NCBI GenBank assembly: GCA_007693945.1
Contig: RECP01000057.1
Coordinates: forward strand, 1 to 62,248
DNA: 62,248 nt
DNA from: Spirochaetaceae bacterium
Lineage (GTDB): Bacteria > Spirochaetota > Spirochaetia > DSM-27196 > PWMO01
Direction of reading: 5' to 3'
Part shown: positions 24,871 to 33,653 of the stretch, piece after piece
How positions within the stretch are numbered: position 1 is the stretch's first letter
How the letters are laid out: each line of letters starts with the position of its first letter
The notes under the pieces: generated by a model
What the model saw: the letters and a program-made list of their open reading frames with translations, nothing else
The model's database searches: none
Told to the model about the DNA's origin: nothing
Made by a program: the position numbers and the translations under genes

Positions 24871-25578
24871 GTGAACCAAAGAGAGTACGGTCGCGTTCGG
24901 GACGCCCTTCGCCGGACGCCCCGGACTGTGTGTCTGCGGCAGCGAACCAGGCGTTGCGTTTGTGTGCGTATGGCACTGGCGGACGCCGCCAGGTCTTATG
25001 ATTGGCCGACCGTATTTGATCTCCTTTCCAGGCGCGGAGAGTCTGTAAACTCTTGCCGCGCAGGCGGGAAATTGCTATTTGCACCCTTGCATCAAGCTGC
25101 CCACACCGGCGCACCGGTAGAGATCGCACTCCGGTTTGTCCGAATGGGGGCATTTTGGACGCTGCAAAACACGCGAGGCGAACGGCTCGTTGATATAGCA
25201 GAACGAAGGAAGCACCACCATCTACTTGAGGTTCTAGACCCGGTGCTTAAGCACCCGGTCCCCGTCGGCGTACTCTTGAGAATTCAACTCCACTTTCACG
25301 AGGTGATCCGGGGTCGGATTGACCGAGAACTTCCGAATCACGGATTGCGGCTGCCTGAATTGGAACCGCTGCTGGGACTAGATCAGCCACACATGTGGTT
25401 CCCCGTACCGGGCATGTGCGGACGATTCAGTTATCGCTTGGTGTCTACCGGTGTCGATGCGAAGCTCGTAGCCGAGAGCTGGTGTCGAGTCGTCGGCGGG
25501 TCAGGGCAGCGTCATGAAATTGATTCACAAGGCAGCAAGCCTGTCGATGAAGGCTTTGGGCAAAACACAGACGTGTAA
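24871..25578 (+). CDS. Ankyrin-repeat-like protein
   Basis: Up to 235 residues from GTG 24871; the conserved part begins at about ATG 24970 (ALADAARSYDWPTVFDLLSR), so the native start is unclear and the first ~33 Arg-rich residues are doubtful. Ankyrin character is seen in FAPLHQAAHTGAPVEIALRF and ERLVDIAERRKHHHLLEVLD. The second half (QLHFHEVIRGRIDRELPNHG, LRLPELEPLLGLDQPHMWFP, SYRLVSTGVDAKLVAESWCR) belongs to a widespread family of accessory ankyrin proteins of unknown function. No signal peptide or membrane segment. Isolated position, flanked by gene-poor DNA, suggests transfer. Confidence 0.7.
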   Translation: MNQREYGRVRDALRRTPRTVCLRQRTRRCVCVRMALADAARSYDWPTVFDLLSRRGESVNSCRAGGKLLFAPLHQAAHTGAPVEIALRFVRMGAFWTLQNTRGERLVDIAERRKHHHLLEVLDPVLKHPVPVGVLLRIQLHFHEVIRGRIDRELPNHGLRLPELEPLLGLDQPHMWFPVPGMCGRFSYRLVSTGVDAKLVAESWCRVVGGSGQRHEIDSQGSKPVDEGFGQNTDV

Positions 25579-25678
25579 CACATAAAGGTAGCGCGGAGCT
25601 ATGCACCGTGAACCTGCCGAGCGCCTCCTCGCCTGTTCCGACGGTTATCGCGAATGCCTCACTGAACAGCGCGCGGTC

Positions 25679-26569
25679 TCACACGGTCTCGGCGCGGAAG
25701 GTGATCTCGTTCCACCGCTCGGGGATGTGGATATTGTCGTTGCCCTGGATGCTCCACGTCCAGCCCTTGGCCCGGCGTGCGGCGCGGTCGTGGTGGCAGC
25801 GGTAGGCGGTCATACGGAACGTGTCGCCGGGCGAGGGCGGCAGCGGCCGGCCGCCGGCGATGTCGGAAAGGCCCTTCCAGGGCAGCGCCATTTCCACCGT
25901 CCAGCCGCGGTCGCGGACTTCGGGGCAGTTGAGGCTCCCGTCGATATAGACGGCGTGGCGCAGTTCCGGCATGCGAAAGGAAAGGTCGGCCCATCGTCCA
26001 AGCCGTTCGCCGCGGCGGGCGACATAGTACAGCACGTCAGGCAGTTTGAAGAGCGCCTCCAGTTCCTCGAACCGCTGCTCGCGCACGAGCCGCTCCACCC
26101 AGGTCCAGCGAATCTGGTAACTGGTGTTCAGCGCATTCAGTCCGATCTCAAAGTAGTATCCGTCGCCGGCGAAGAAGAACTCCACGTCCTCATCGTGGCG
26201 GTAGACGTGGTCGTTGAAGCCTGTCATCGAGGCGCGGATGTCGGGATCCTCAACACGGTAGGCAACGTACAGGGCGTCGGCGTCCCAAAGCATCGCGCAC
26301 CGCGTCTCGAACGGGGTGGGGCTCCCGTCGTGCATCATGCCGAAGGGCTCGCTCCAGGTAGCGCGGGACCACACCGCCTCGTCAAGCCGTCCATCGATGC
26401 AAATCGGTTCGAGCGTGCGTAGGCAATCGTAGCGTCTCACGGGCGGCAGGGCGTCAAGGTCAACCTGCTCGACTCGAACCCACCTCGCAACGCCGTGCAC
26501 GCGAGGCACCGGCCCGCACTCAACCGGGCCGAGGTCGGAGGGGTTCTCGTAGGCGCGTTCGGACTGCAT
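25679..26569 (-). CDS. CBM9-like carbohydrate-binding protein without a catalytic domain
   Basis: 296 residues; ATG 26569 has AGGAG 6 bases upstream. After a ~45-residue lead, the CBM9/DOMON-like beta sandwich is clear: ICIDGRLDEAVWSRATWSEP, FETRCAMLWDADALYVAYRV, DEDVEFFFAGDGYYFEIGLN and, at the end, VEMALPWKGLSDIAGGRPLP and PGDTFRMTAYRCH. There is no signal peptide and no hydrolase domain, so it should be cytoplasmic. It closes the row of co-directional genes behind the Liv-type transporter, 123 bases after the isomerase-like gene. A role in binding the imported sugar or an intermediate is inferred from context only. Confidence 0.8.
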   Translation of the reverse strand: MQSERAYENPSDLGPVECGPVPRVHGVARWVRVEQVDLDALPPVRRYDCLRTLEPICIDGRLDEAVWSRATWSEPFGMMHDGSPTPFETRCAMLWDADALYVAYRVEDPDIRASMTGFNDHVYRHDEDVEFFFAGDGYYFEIGLNALNTSYQIRWTWVERLVREQRFEELEALFKLPDVLYYVARRGERLGRWADLSFRMPELRHAVYIDGSLNCPEVRDRGWTVEMALPWKGLSDIAGGRPLPPSPGDTFRMTAYRCHHDRAARRAKGWTWSIQGNDNIHIPERWNEITFRAETV

Positions 26570-26692
26570 GGGGGACTCCTTTCAGTTTTCAGTGGTCGGC
26601 CGACTTACTAAGAGGGACTGCCAGTCCCTGGCGGCACTCGGTACGTATACACCGAGCGGATCAACGCAACAATGGATAGATTCGAGCTTGTG

Positions 26693-27559
26693 TTAACTCG
26701 AGAAGAGCGCGTGAAGGTATGTCAACCCTTTTCGCGCGAGGATCTCATTACTCGGTTCAAAGTCCCGCCAGATTGCGGCGGCTTTGGCGATAATCTCGAC
26801 GTTCGGGGTGAAGGTTTCGAGAACCACCCACCCGCGGTACTTTACCAACTCCAGGGCGTCACGGATTCCCTGCCAGTCAAACGTTCCTGTTCCCGGCGCT
26901 CCGCGGTAGTTGTCGGCCGCGTGAACGTGAACCAGGCGGTCGCCGGTCTCGATGATCGACAACGGGAGGTTTCGTTCTTCGATCCCCGCGTGAAACAGAT
27001 CGATGTGAACCCCGATGTTGGCTGCTCCAACGTCCTCGCAGAGACGTTTCGCGTCCTCGTTGATATTGATGAAGTCGGTTTCAAACCGGTTCAGAGGCTC
27101 CACGCCGAGGGTCACCCCCCGATCAGCGGCGTACTTGCAGATCTCCCTGAGGTGCCCAATGACCAGTTTCCATTGCTCGCGTTTCGCGTCAACGGTCTCA
27201 GCGCCGGCTCGGCCAACCACGGAATAGTGGGGACCGACGAACAGCTTCGCTCCCAGTGCCACGCACGCATCGATACAATCGCGCATGTAACTCAGCGCGG
27301 TCTTCTGATCATCAGCCGAACCGCGCAGGTCGCGCCGGGGGCCATAGGCGCCACAAACCGCGATGCAGTGCAGCTCCGCCTTCTGTAACGCCTCGAACGT
27401 CCGGTCCGCATCGACATCGCCTCTGTTCTCAAGCGCGATCTCCACCCCTTGGGCCCCCAGACTCTTGAACAGCGGAAACAGGTTGCAGGATTCGGTCAGA
27501 AAAGGCGACGCGAACAGGAAAGTGTTCACTCCTATACGAATTCGCGGATCATTAGCCAT
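26693..27559 (-). CDS. Sugar phosphate isomerase/epimerase (xylose-isomerase-like TIM barrel)
   Basis: 288 residues from ATG 27559 (GAGGATGAGGGC upstream). The AP-endonuclease-2 fold is shown by RIGVNTFLFASPF, GAQGVEIALENR, KLFVGPHYSVVGRA, GVTLGVEPLNRFETDFININ, IGVHIDLFHAGIEE and RLVHVHAADNYRGAPGTGTF. The metal-site residues are the usual Glu (VEPLNR), Asp/His (HIDLFH), His (HVHAADN) and a late Glu (VVLETF). Nearest in character are D-tagatose/psicose 3-epimerases and inosose isomerases. It lies 87 bases after the Gfo/Idh/MocA gene, matching the usual dehydrogenase-isomerase pairing in sugar or inositol breakdown. Confidence 0.87.
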   Translation of the reverse strand: MANDPRIRIGVNTFLFASPFLTESCNLFPLFKSLGAQGVEIALENRGDVDADRTFEALQKAELHCIAVCGAYGPRRDLRGSADDQKTALSYMRDCIDACVALGAKLFVGPHYSVVGRAGAETVDAKREQWKLVIGHLREICKYAADRGVTLGVEPLNRFETDFININEDAKRLCEDVGAANIGVHIDLFHAGIEERNLPLSIIETGDRLVHVHAADNYRGAPGTGTFDWQGIRDALELVKYRGWVVLETFTPNVEIIAKAAAIWRDFEPSNEILARKGLTYLHALFSS

Positions 27560-27646
27560 GCCCTCATCCTCTCCCGTCGGACCAGACGATCCCAACCCGC
27601 GCGTTAATAGCGGAGGCTGACCGACCGGCGAAACGCCTTCCCTGGT

Positions 27647-28786
27647 TCAGAACCAGGGCGCCCCGGTGCCGCTTGACGTATCTACTCTCGGAACCTCGAT
27701 CCGTTTGCCGCCGGCCATCGCGGATTGATGTGCGCATATTCCCACCATTGTCCAGTTTGCCGCTCTGGCCGCGTCGACCAGCGAATCGCGTCCCTGCAGG
27801 ATAGCGGAGACAAATTCGTGCGCGAGATGAGGATGCGAACCACCGTGACCTGCACCCTGAATGAACGATGTGTGGGCGTTATCCTTGTCATCATAGACGC
27901 CACCACCGGTAAACGGGGCGATTTCTTTGGGCAACAGGTGGCCGTAGTCGGGAACGTCAACGCGTTTCAGATCTTCAAATCCGCTGAATACAACCATGCC
28001 GTCGCGGAAGCACTGTTCCCATTCGAATGAAAGGTTTGATCCGTAGACGTCGAAGCTTTCGCGGTACTGGCGGATTGTGTCGAACAGCGATCGGGTTACT
28101 TCGCACGCGAGGTCACTGTCTTTCAGCTTCAAGAGCGCAGACTCCACGGCAAACGGGGAGTTATACGGCTTCACGTATTCGTCACGAATTCTCCCCGAAC
28201 CCTGGCACACAACCGACTCACACTCCGCCTGAGCGAGACACAACAACGGACTCACCGCGTGGGTCGCGTAGTGCATTGGGGGAAATCCGTACCAGTATTC
28301 CGGCCAGCCGGGCAGACTCATATTCTGCTGATGCGATCCTCGCAAGAACTGGATCTTTCCGATCTCGCCTTTCTTTACGAGGTCGAGAACATAGAAAAAC
28401 TCTCTTGTGAACACCGCGGTTTCCATCATCATGTAGACGAGTCCGGTTGAATCTCGCAGTTCGGCGATCTGGATACACTCGTCGGTAGTCACCGCCATCG
28501 GCACCGTGCACGCCGCGTGCTTGCCGGCTTTGAGCGCCTCGATGGTCATCGGAGCGTGATCGGTAATCGGGCTGTTGATGTGAACCGCGTCGATTTCCGG
28601 ATCCTCCAGCATCTTGGCGTAATCGGTGTACGTTTTGGCAACACCAAACTCCGTGGCGACCTTGGCCAGTTTGTCCGCATTTCTCTGGCACACCGCGACG
28701 CATTCCGCCTGAGGATGCTTCTGATAGATAGGTATGAACTCCGCTCCGAATCCCAACCCTACGATCGCTACTCTTACCTTTCGCAT
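27647..28786 (-). CDS. Gfo/Idh/MocA-family NAD(P)-dependent oxidoreductase
   Basis: 379 residues from ATG 28786 (GGGAGG 9 bases upstream). The Rossmann start is RKVRVAIVGLGFGAEFIPIY, followed by the family landmarks EIDAVHINSPITDHAPMTIE and ALKAGKHAACTVPMAVTTDE. The usual EKP is replaced by VPM (catalytic-Lys position altered, as in several family branches). The C-terminal mixed sheet follows from about residue 125, with GSHQQNMSLPGWPEYWYGFP and the His-rich loop HYATHAVSPLL. Oxidises or reduces a sugar or polyol with NAD(P). It lies 67 bases after livM, inside the transporter transcript. Confidence 0.87.
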   Translation of the reverse strand: MRKVRVAIVGLGFGAEFIPIYQKHPQAECVAVCQRNADKLAKVATEFGVAKTYTDYAKMLEDPEIDAVHINSPITDHAPMTIEALKAGKHAACTVPMAVTTDECIQIAELRDSTGLVYMMMETAVFTREFFYVLDLVKKGEIGKIQFLRGSHQQNMSLPGWPEYWYGFPPMHYATHAVSPLLCLAQAECESVVCQGSGRIRDEYVKPYNSPFAVESALLKLKDSDLACEVTRSLFDTIRQYRESFDVYGSNLSFEWEQCFRDGMVVFSGFEDLKRVDVPDYGHLLPKEIAPFTGGGVYDDKDNAHTSFIQGAGHGGSHPHLAHEFVSAILQGRDSLVDAARAANWTMVGICAHQSAMAGGKRIEVPRVDTSSGTGAPWF

Positions 28787-28853
28787 GTCCACAACCTCCC
28801 ACCTGTTTTCGGTCGAATCATCGTCAAGACAATTGGCTTTAGAAGCTCATCGG

Positions 28854-29795
28854 TCATAAGACCGCACGTTTCTTTCGTCGAAATATTTCGGCGATTCCCT
28901 TGGGGAAAAACAGCACAACCAGGATGAAGAACAGACCGATGATGGTGTTGTACCGTGCAGTGAATACGCTCGCGTAGTCCTCTAGAAGAACGAACACCAA
29001 CGCACCGATCAGTGCGCCTTCAAACCGTGCAATGCCACCGAGAAGCGAAATGAACAGAAGCGTAACCGCGGCCCCCAAGCTCACCAGCTGCGGACTCATC
29101 ATCCCGTAAAAGTAGGTTGACAAGACGCCTGCGGCTCCGGCTATCATGGCCGAAAACACGATCGCCAGGAAACGATGCACCTTCACATTGAATCCAAGAG
29201 CCGCCATTCGCACGTCCCCGTCGCGTATACCCTGGAGCGCCACCCCGAACGGCGACCGCACCATCCTGTGCAGCCAGTAGAATCCGGCCAGGACCGGTAC
29301 CAGCGTGAAGTAGTACGCGGCCTTTCCCGAAGCCATGACCTGACCGAACACGACCGGGGCGGGAATCCCGACCATTCCGTCGTACCCGCCGGTGATGCGT
29401 GCCCATTGGAACGCGCCGAAGAACGCTATCTGTCCGAGCGCCAGAGTCATCATCAGGAAATAGAGACCTGAGGTGCGAACGGCGATGAACGCGAACAGCG
29501 CTCCGGTGATCGTGGCGCCAAGAATCGCCAGTATTACGGTTGGGAGAAAACTGACACCGGTGCGTAGCGCAAGATACGCAACGATGTATCCGGATACCCC
29601 GTAAAAGGCTACCTGCGCCAATGACAACATCCCCCCGTACCCCGCGAGCAGAATCAAACTTGCGCTGGCCAACGAGAGAAAGAGAACCTTCGTCAGCAGA
29701 AAGGTATAGAAGTTGGGAACTATCCACGGTATCACTGCCGCTAAAAGCAGCGCCAGTAGCAGCATCGAGCGCCGCGAAACGGATTCGGCGTTCAT
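28854..29795 (-). CDS. livM: Branched-chain-amino-acid-type ABC permease LivM
   Basis: 313 residues with 8-10 membrane helices. ILLAGYGGMLSLAQVAFYGV and GYIVAYLALRTGVSF are the LivM N-terminal signature; the cytoplasmic EAA-like loop is PFGVALQGIRDGDVRMAALG and the later GGIARFEGALIGALVFVLLE is typical. Starts directly after the livH stop (no gap) with GGGAGAAATAG as ribosome site. The family's substrates include amino acids, urea and other small organic compounds; the neighbouring genes suggest a sugar-like ligand here (inference). Confidence 0.92.
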   Translation of the reverse strand: MNAESVSRRSMLLLALLLAAVIPWIVPNFYTFLLTKVLFLSLASASLILLAGYGGMLSLAQVAFYGVSGYIVAYLALRTGVSFLPTVILAILGATITGALFAFIAVRTSGLYFLMMTLALGQIAFFGAFQWARITGGYDGMVGIPAPVVFGQVMASGKAAYYFTLVPVLAGFYWLHRMVRSPFGVALQGIRDGDVRMAALGFNVKVHRFLAIVFSAMIAGAAGVLSTYFYGMMSPQLVSLGAAVTLLFISLLGGIARFEGALIGALVFVLLEDYASVFTARYNTIIGLFFILVVLFFPKGIAEIFRRKKRAVL

Positions 29796-30656
29796 CTATT
29801 TCTCCCTTCCGCGCAGGCCATGCGGTCGGAACGCCAGAACCAGCATCAGTGTCCCGAACAAGAAGAACATGGTAAACGCCGGGACAAGCGTCTTGGAGAA
29901 GCTGTCGATCAGCCCCACCACCAGCGCCCCCAGTGCGACTCCGCTCAGGCTTCCGAGCCCACCGACAATAACGACGATCAGCGAGTAGGTCAGAACGTGG
30001 ATATCTTCACCCGGCGCGAACACCAAATAGGATCCGCCAATGACACCGCTCAGGCCTGTGATGAACCCCGCGAGCACGAAGACGGCGACAAACGCCCAAT
30101 CGATATCGATGCCCAGCACGGCGACCATGTCACGGTCGTCGACGCCGGCACGGATAATTCTTCCCAACTGGGTGAACTTCAGTAGCGCCCACAAAAAGAC
30201 GCCGATGAATACCGCGATGCCCAGCACGAACAGCCGAAATCCCGGATAGGTCAGAATGCCGAGGGACACCGGGACCGAGAACATCTCAGGTGCCCTCAAG
30301 CGCTGGGGCATCCCTCCGAAGTACGCAAGCAGAAGGTCACCGACCACGAAACTGATACCAAGCGTGAGTAACGTCTCGCGCTGATCATCTCCCTGCACCC
30401 GACGCAGAAGCGTTGAGTGTATTACGAACGCACAGGCCGCGACGATCAGGGAACTTCCGATCAGGCACAACCACCAGCTGCCGGTCGTTCGATAGATCAG
30501 CAATCCAAGGTACGCCGCCAGCAGGTAGAAGATTCCGTGCGCGAGGTTCACGACGCGCATCAGACCGAAAACCAGAGTGAACCCACTTGCAACCATGAAC
30601 AGCAAACCAGCGTATGTTATTCCGTTCAACAGGATCATCAACAGGTTTACGTTCAT
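29796..30656 (-). CDS. livH: Branched-chain-amino-acid-type ABC permease LivH
   Basis: 286 residues, about 8 helices. The start MNVNLLMILLNGITYAGLLF, then GFTLVFGLMRVVNLAHGIFY, is the LivH signature. GRIIRAGVDDRDMVAVLGID is the ATPase-contact loop and VVIVGGLGSLSGVALGALVV the conserved late helix pair. ATG 30656 overlaps the livF stop by four bases, so translation is coupled. Forms the transmembrane channel together with LivM. Confidence 0.92.
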   Translation of the reverse strand: MNVNLLMILLNGITYAGLLFMVASGFTLVFGLMRVVNLAHGIFYLLAAYLGLLIYRTTGSWWLCLIGSSLIVAACAFVIHSTLLRRVQGDDQRETLLTLGISFVVGDLLLAYFGGMPQRLRAPEMFSVPVSLGILTYPGFRLFVLGIAVFIGVFLWALLKFTQLGRIIRAGVDDRDMVAVLGIDIDWAFVAVFVLAGFITGLSGVIGGSYLVFAPGEDIHVLTYSLIVVIVGGLGSLSGVALGALVVGLIDSFSKTLVPAFTMFFLFGTLMLVLAFRPHGLRGREK

Positions 30657-31387
30657 CTTGCTACTCTTGTGTTACTGATACCCATGTAGGCCGACAGAAG
30701 TTGCCTGTCGCGAAGAAGATCGGGGAACTCGCCCTGCTGCACTATAGCGCCGGTCATGAGAATCGCGTACCGGTCGGAAACCGACGAAGCGAAATGAAGA
30801 CTTTGTTCAACCACCAGCAACGAGATCCCTGCGGCGGTCAAACGATGACACGCTTCGATCACCGTTTCCATCATGATCGGCGACAGCCCCTCGGACGGTT
30901 CATCCATCAGGAGCAGGCTCGGATTCGTGACGAGCGCGCGACCGATCGCCAGCATTTGCTGCTCACCCCCGGACAGCCGTGTTCCCTCCTGGCGAATCCG
31001 CTCCTTCAAGCGCGGGAAGAGTTCGTATACCCGCTCTACGTTCCAATAGATATCGGCCTGGTGCTTTCGCTTCGGTTCGAACGCCAGTTTGAGGTGTTCG
31101 TCCACCGTAAGTGATCGGAAAACCCTCTTACCCTGAGGCACGAGCCCGATACCTTTGCGAGCGATCAAGCACGGTTTCTTGCCGATGAGCTCCTGCCCCA
31201 TAAAGCGAATCGACCCTTCGGATGATCTCAACAACCCCATGATGGTCGAGATCAGGGTTGTCTTGCCCATCCCGTTCCTGCCGATCAACGCAAGCGAGCC
31301 ACCGCTCAGCGACAGGTCGACTCCCTTGAGTATGTGGCTACCCTGCCGGTACACGTGGACTCCGGAGATCTCAAGCACCGGTTCCAT
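30653..31387 (-). CDS. livF: ABC transporter ATPase LivF
   Basis: 244 residues from ATG 31387 (GAGAGG upstream). Walker A is GRNGMGKTTLIS, the signature is LSGGEQQMLAIGRAL and Walker B is LLLMDEPSEGLSP. The GKKPCLIARKGIGLVPQGKR loop with Q-loop and the FPRLKERI segment place it in the LivF branch. One of the two ATPases of the importer; it overlaps the end of livG by 17 bases and the start of livH by 4. Confidence 0.93.
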   Translation of the reverse strand: MEPVLEISGVHVYRQGSHILKGVDLSLSGGSLALIGRNGMGKTTLISTIMGLLRSSEGSIRFMGQELIGKKPCLIARKGIGLVPQGKRVFRSLTVDEHLKLAFEPKRKHQADIYWNVERVYELFPRLKERIRQEGTRLSGGEQQMLAIGRALVTNPSLLLMDEPSEGLSPIMMETVIEACHRLTAAGISLLVVEQSLHFASSVSDRYAILMTGAIVQQGEFPDLLRDRQLLSAYMGISNTRVAR

Positions 31388-32144
31388 TGATTGCCTCTCC
31401 CAGATAGACCCGCTGCACATCGGGATCCGCCTGTATCTGCTTGGGATCGCCTTCAGCGAGCACCACGCCGTCGTACATAACCGTTATCCGGTCGGCCAGA
31501 TGAATCACCATATCCATGTCGTGTTCGATGATGAACAGCGTGATGTCCGAGGCGATACTCCGCAGAAGATCTTTCATGACTTCCCGTTCGTGTACCGACA
31601 ATCCGGCCGCGGGTTCATCCAGCAGAAGCAGCCTCGGATTGGTCGAAAGCACCATTCCGATCTCGAGCTGTTTGCGCTCGCCGTGAGACAGGTCACCCAC
31701 TTTGTCGTCCAACCGTCGGGACAACTCCACCGTCTCCGCGGTGCTCTGGACCAGATTCAGTTTTTCGGTATCTTTGAAGGCTGATTTCCAGCATGACAGG
31801 TGCCGCATCGGAGGATCGTTCCCGAGAAGCGCGAGATACAGGTTTTCCCGAACGGTCAGGCCGTTGAACAACGCAGGCGTCTGATAGGTCCTGCGCAGAC
31901 CGAGCCTGGTCCGCTTGTGAACCGGCATTGTGGTCACATCGGTACCAAACAGGACGATGGTTCCCGTCGAGACCGGCAGATCTCCTGCGATCAGATTGAA
32001 CAGTGTCGTCTTTCCGGCACCGTTTGTGCCGATCAACCCGTGGCGCTGACCGTGTGTGACGCGCATCTGCACATCACACACGGCCTGCAGTCCACCGAAG
32101 TTCTTGCTCACGCTATTGAGCTGCAGCACGGTATTGGTATCCAT
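31371..32144 (-). CDS. livG: ABC transporter ATPase LivG
   Basis: 257 residues from ATG 32144; an in-frame ATG at 32168 would add eight residues. SVSKNFGGLQAV, Walker A GTNGAGKTTLFN, the LivG hallmark RTRLGLRRTYQTPALFNGLT, signature DLSHGERKQLEIGMVL and Walker B LLLLDEPAAGLSV are all present, ending with the LivG-type ITVMYDGVVLAEGDPKQIQ. Partner ATPase of LivF; 58 bases separate it from the binding-protein gene. Confidence 0.93.
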   Translation of the reverse strand: MDTNTVLQLNSVSKNFGGLQAVCDVQMRVTHGQRHGLIGTNGAGKTTLFNLIAGDLPVSTGTIVLFGTDVTTMPVHKRTRLGLRRTYQTPALFNGLTVRENLYLALLGNDPPMRHLSCWKSAFKDTEKLNLVQSTAETVELSRRLDDKVGDLSHGERKQLEIGMVLSTNPRLLLLDEPAAGLSVHEREVMKDLLRSIASDITLFIIEHDMDMVIHLADRITVMYDGVVLAEGDPKQIQADPDVQRVYLGEAINGTGA

Positions 32145-32202
32145 TCGCTCAGTACCTGCCTCGTCCATAGTCTGCCGCGCCGCGCCCTATTCTGAAGCCT
32201 GC

Positions 32203-33474
32203 TTACCGAAACACCGCCTGTCGCAACATCGGCAACGTGGGGGTATCCCGCCCGAACGGCGGCTGTGCCTGATACCAGTCCGGATCGAACGGGCCGAACT
32301 GATCCTGATCCGGGACGTTCTTGATCACGATATTCCGATACTGATCGCCGATTTTTCGGACTTCGGTGATGCGGGCGGTGAGAACCACGTTCTGGAACTC
32401 GTCAAACCGGAACGGACCCCGCGGAGTGTCCAGCTCGACGTTCCGCAATGCCTCACGGAAACCGGCTTGATCTTCGATCCGCCCACCAACTTCTTCCAAC
32501 GCCGCAATCACGGCCTGCGTTGCCACGAAATAGTCCGCCGCCCACAGTGACGTCGGCATCTGGTTGCGGGCGAAGAACGCCTCTTCGAATGCCCTGAACT
32601 CCGGATACGGCAGCTCCTGCGCGTAGTGTGACCCGGCCTTGACGCCTATCAAGTCCTCGCCAACCTGTGACAGAACAACCGGATCGACGAAAATCGAGCC
32701 GCCGAGAATCGGAATCTGGCCGAGTAATCCGAACTCCTTGAATTGCTGCACGAAGTTGATTGCGTCCGTACCACCGAGCCCGACAAACAGCCCGTCTATG
32801 TCACGGGGAATCTGCGCGATGTAGCTGCTGAAATCGACCGGGCCGCCGAACGGCACCCAGATTCGCGCGGGCACCTCGCCGCCGGCCAGAAGGAACGTCG
32901 ACAAGAAACCTCCAACCTGTGAATGGGGAAATGCGTAATCGGATGCGATAACCGCGACCTGGCGCATTCCCAGTTCGTTGTACGCGTATTCGCCGAACGG
33001 GAACATGACCTGCGCACCGGAGTACGACGTGCGAAACACGTTCGGTTTGATGCCGCGCATAGTGATGTCTTCCGAGGCAGCTCCCGCGACGACGACCGTA
33101 ACGTTTGGAATGCGGTCCGCGAACTCCTTCATTGCCATGCCTTCACCGCCGGACAGGGGGCCGATTATCAGCTGAACGCCTTCACGTTCGACAAGACGCT
33201 GGGTCTTCTGAATGGCCATCTCCGGTCGCGCGCCGGTATCTTCAATGAACAGTTGCACGGGCCTGCCGCCGACCTGGTAGTCAACCCCTTCGAAGGCGAG
33301 CTTGACGCCTTCGACGATGAGCCAGCCACCACCGGCGAACACCCCGGTCAGAGGAGCAAGCACCCCTACTTTCAACACGTCGCCTTCCGGCGCAGCGGCC
33401 TCCCGTCCTCCAGCCGGAAACGCCAAGCCAGCAATAACCACCAGTACAACGACGAATAATAGCGGTCTCTTCAT
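32203..33474 (-). CDS. ABC substrate-binding protein of the HAAT (LivK/UrtA-like) family
   Basis: 423 residues; ATG 33474 with GGAGG 7 bases upstream. Signal peptide RPLLFVVVLVVIAGLAFPAG, then a spirochaete-like GGREAAAPEG. The type I binding fold is shown by LKVGVLAPLTGVFAGGGWLI, GGRPVQLFIEDTGARPEMAI, LIIGPLSGGEGMAMKEFADR and DGLFVGLGGTDAINFVQQFK. There is no lipobox Cys. First gene of the operon that continues through livGFHM into sugar-metabolism genes. It is longer than typical LivK (~345-375). The ligand is unknown. Confidence 0.9.
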   Translation of the reverse strand: MKRPLLFVVVLVVIAGLAFPAGGREAAAPEGDVLKVGVLAPLTGVFAGGGWLIVEGVKLAFEGVDYQVGGRPVQLFIEDTGARPEMAIQKTQRLVEREGVQLIIGPLSGGEGMAMKEFADRIPNVTVVVAGAASEDITMRGIKPNVFRTSYSGAQVMFPFGEYAYNELGMRQVAVIASDYAFPHSQVGGFLSTFLLAGGEVPARIWVPFGGPVDFSSYIAQIPRDIDGLFVGLGGTDAINFVQQFKEFGLLGQIPILGGSIFVDPVVLSQVGEDLIGVKAGSHYAQELPYPEFRAFEEAFFARNQMPTSLWAADYFVATQAVIAALEEVGGRIEDQAGFREALRNVELDTPRGPFRFDEFQNVVLTARITEVRKIGDQYRNIVIKNVPDQDQFGPFDPDWYQAQPPFGRDTPTLPMLRQAVFR

Positions 33475-33520
33475 TGTCTTGCCTCCGTAAAACGGTTTCG
33501 TATGAGACTCTGCCCTTACC

Positions 33521-33567
33521 GGGGCATCATCCGTGCATATTATCGTACGGATGATGCCCCACGTCGA
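33521..33567 (-). promoter_or_regulatory. Promoter with overlapping 40-bp palindrome of the Liv-type operon
   Basis: On the minus strand TCGACG (33567-33562) and GATAAT (33544-33539) are 17 bases apart, with the start near 33532. GGGGCATCATCCGT (33521-33534) and its exact complement (33547-33560) form a palindrome with 14-base arms and a 12-base centre. One arm fills the -35/-10 spacer, the other covers the start point, and the -10 sits in the centre. That geometry fits an operator, most likely for the divergent XylR-type protein; it could also fold in RNA. Confidence 0.6.
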
Positions 33568-33653
33568 TGTACTATTGCGTAAACAATCTGCGAAAATTTA
33601 CCGCGAACCGTTCACTGTTTGGCTCTCGGCAGCATTTGGTGGTATACTTTAAC

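Noticed and set aside
24815..25600. Integron cassette with attC around the ankyrin gene
   Set aside because: GTTATGC before and GTGTAAC after the gene resemble attC core sites only loosely, the paired core on the other side of the hairpin is missing, and there is no integrase.
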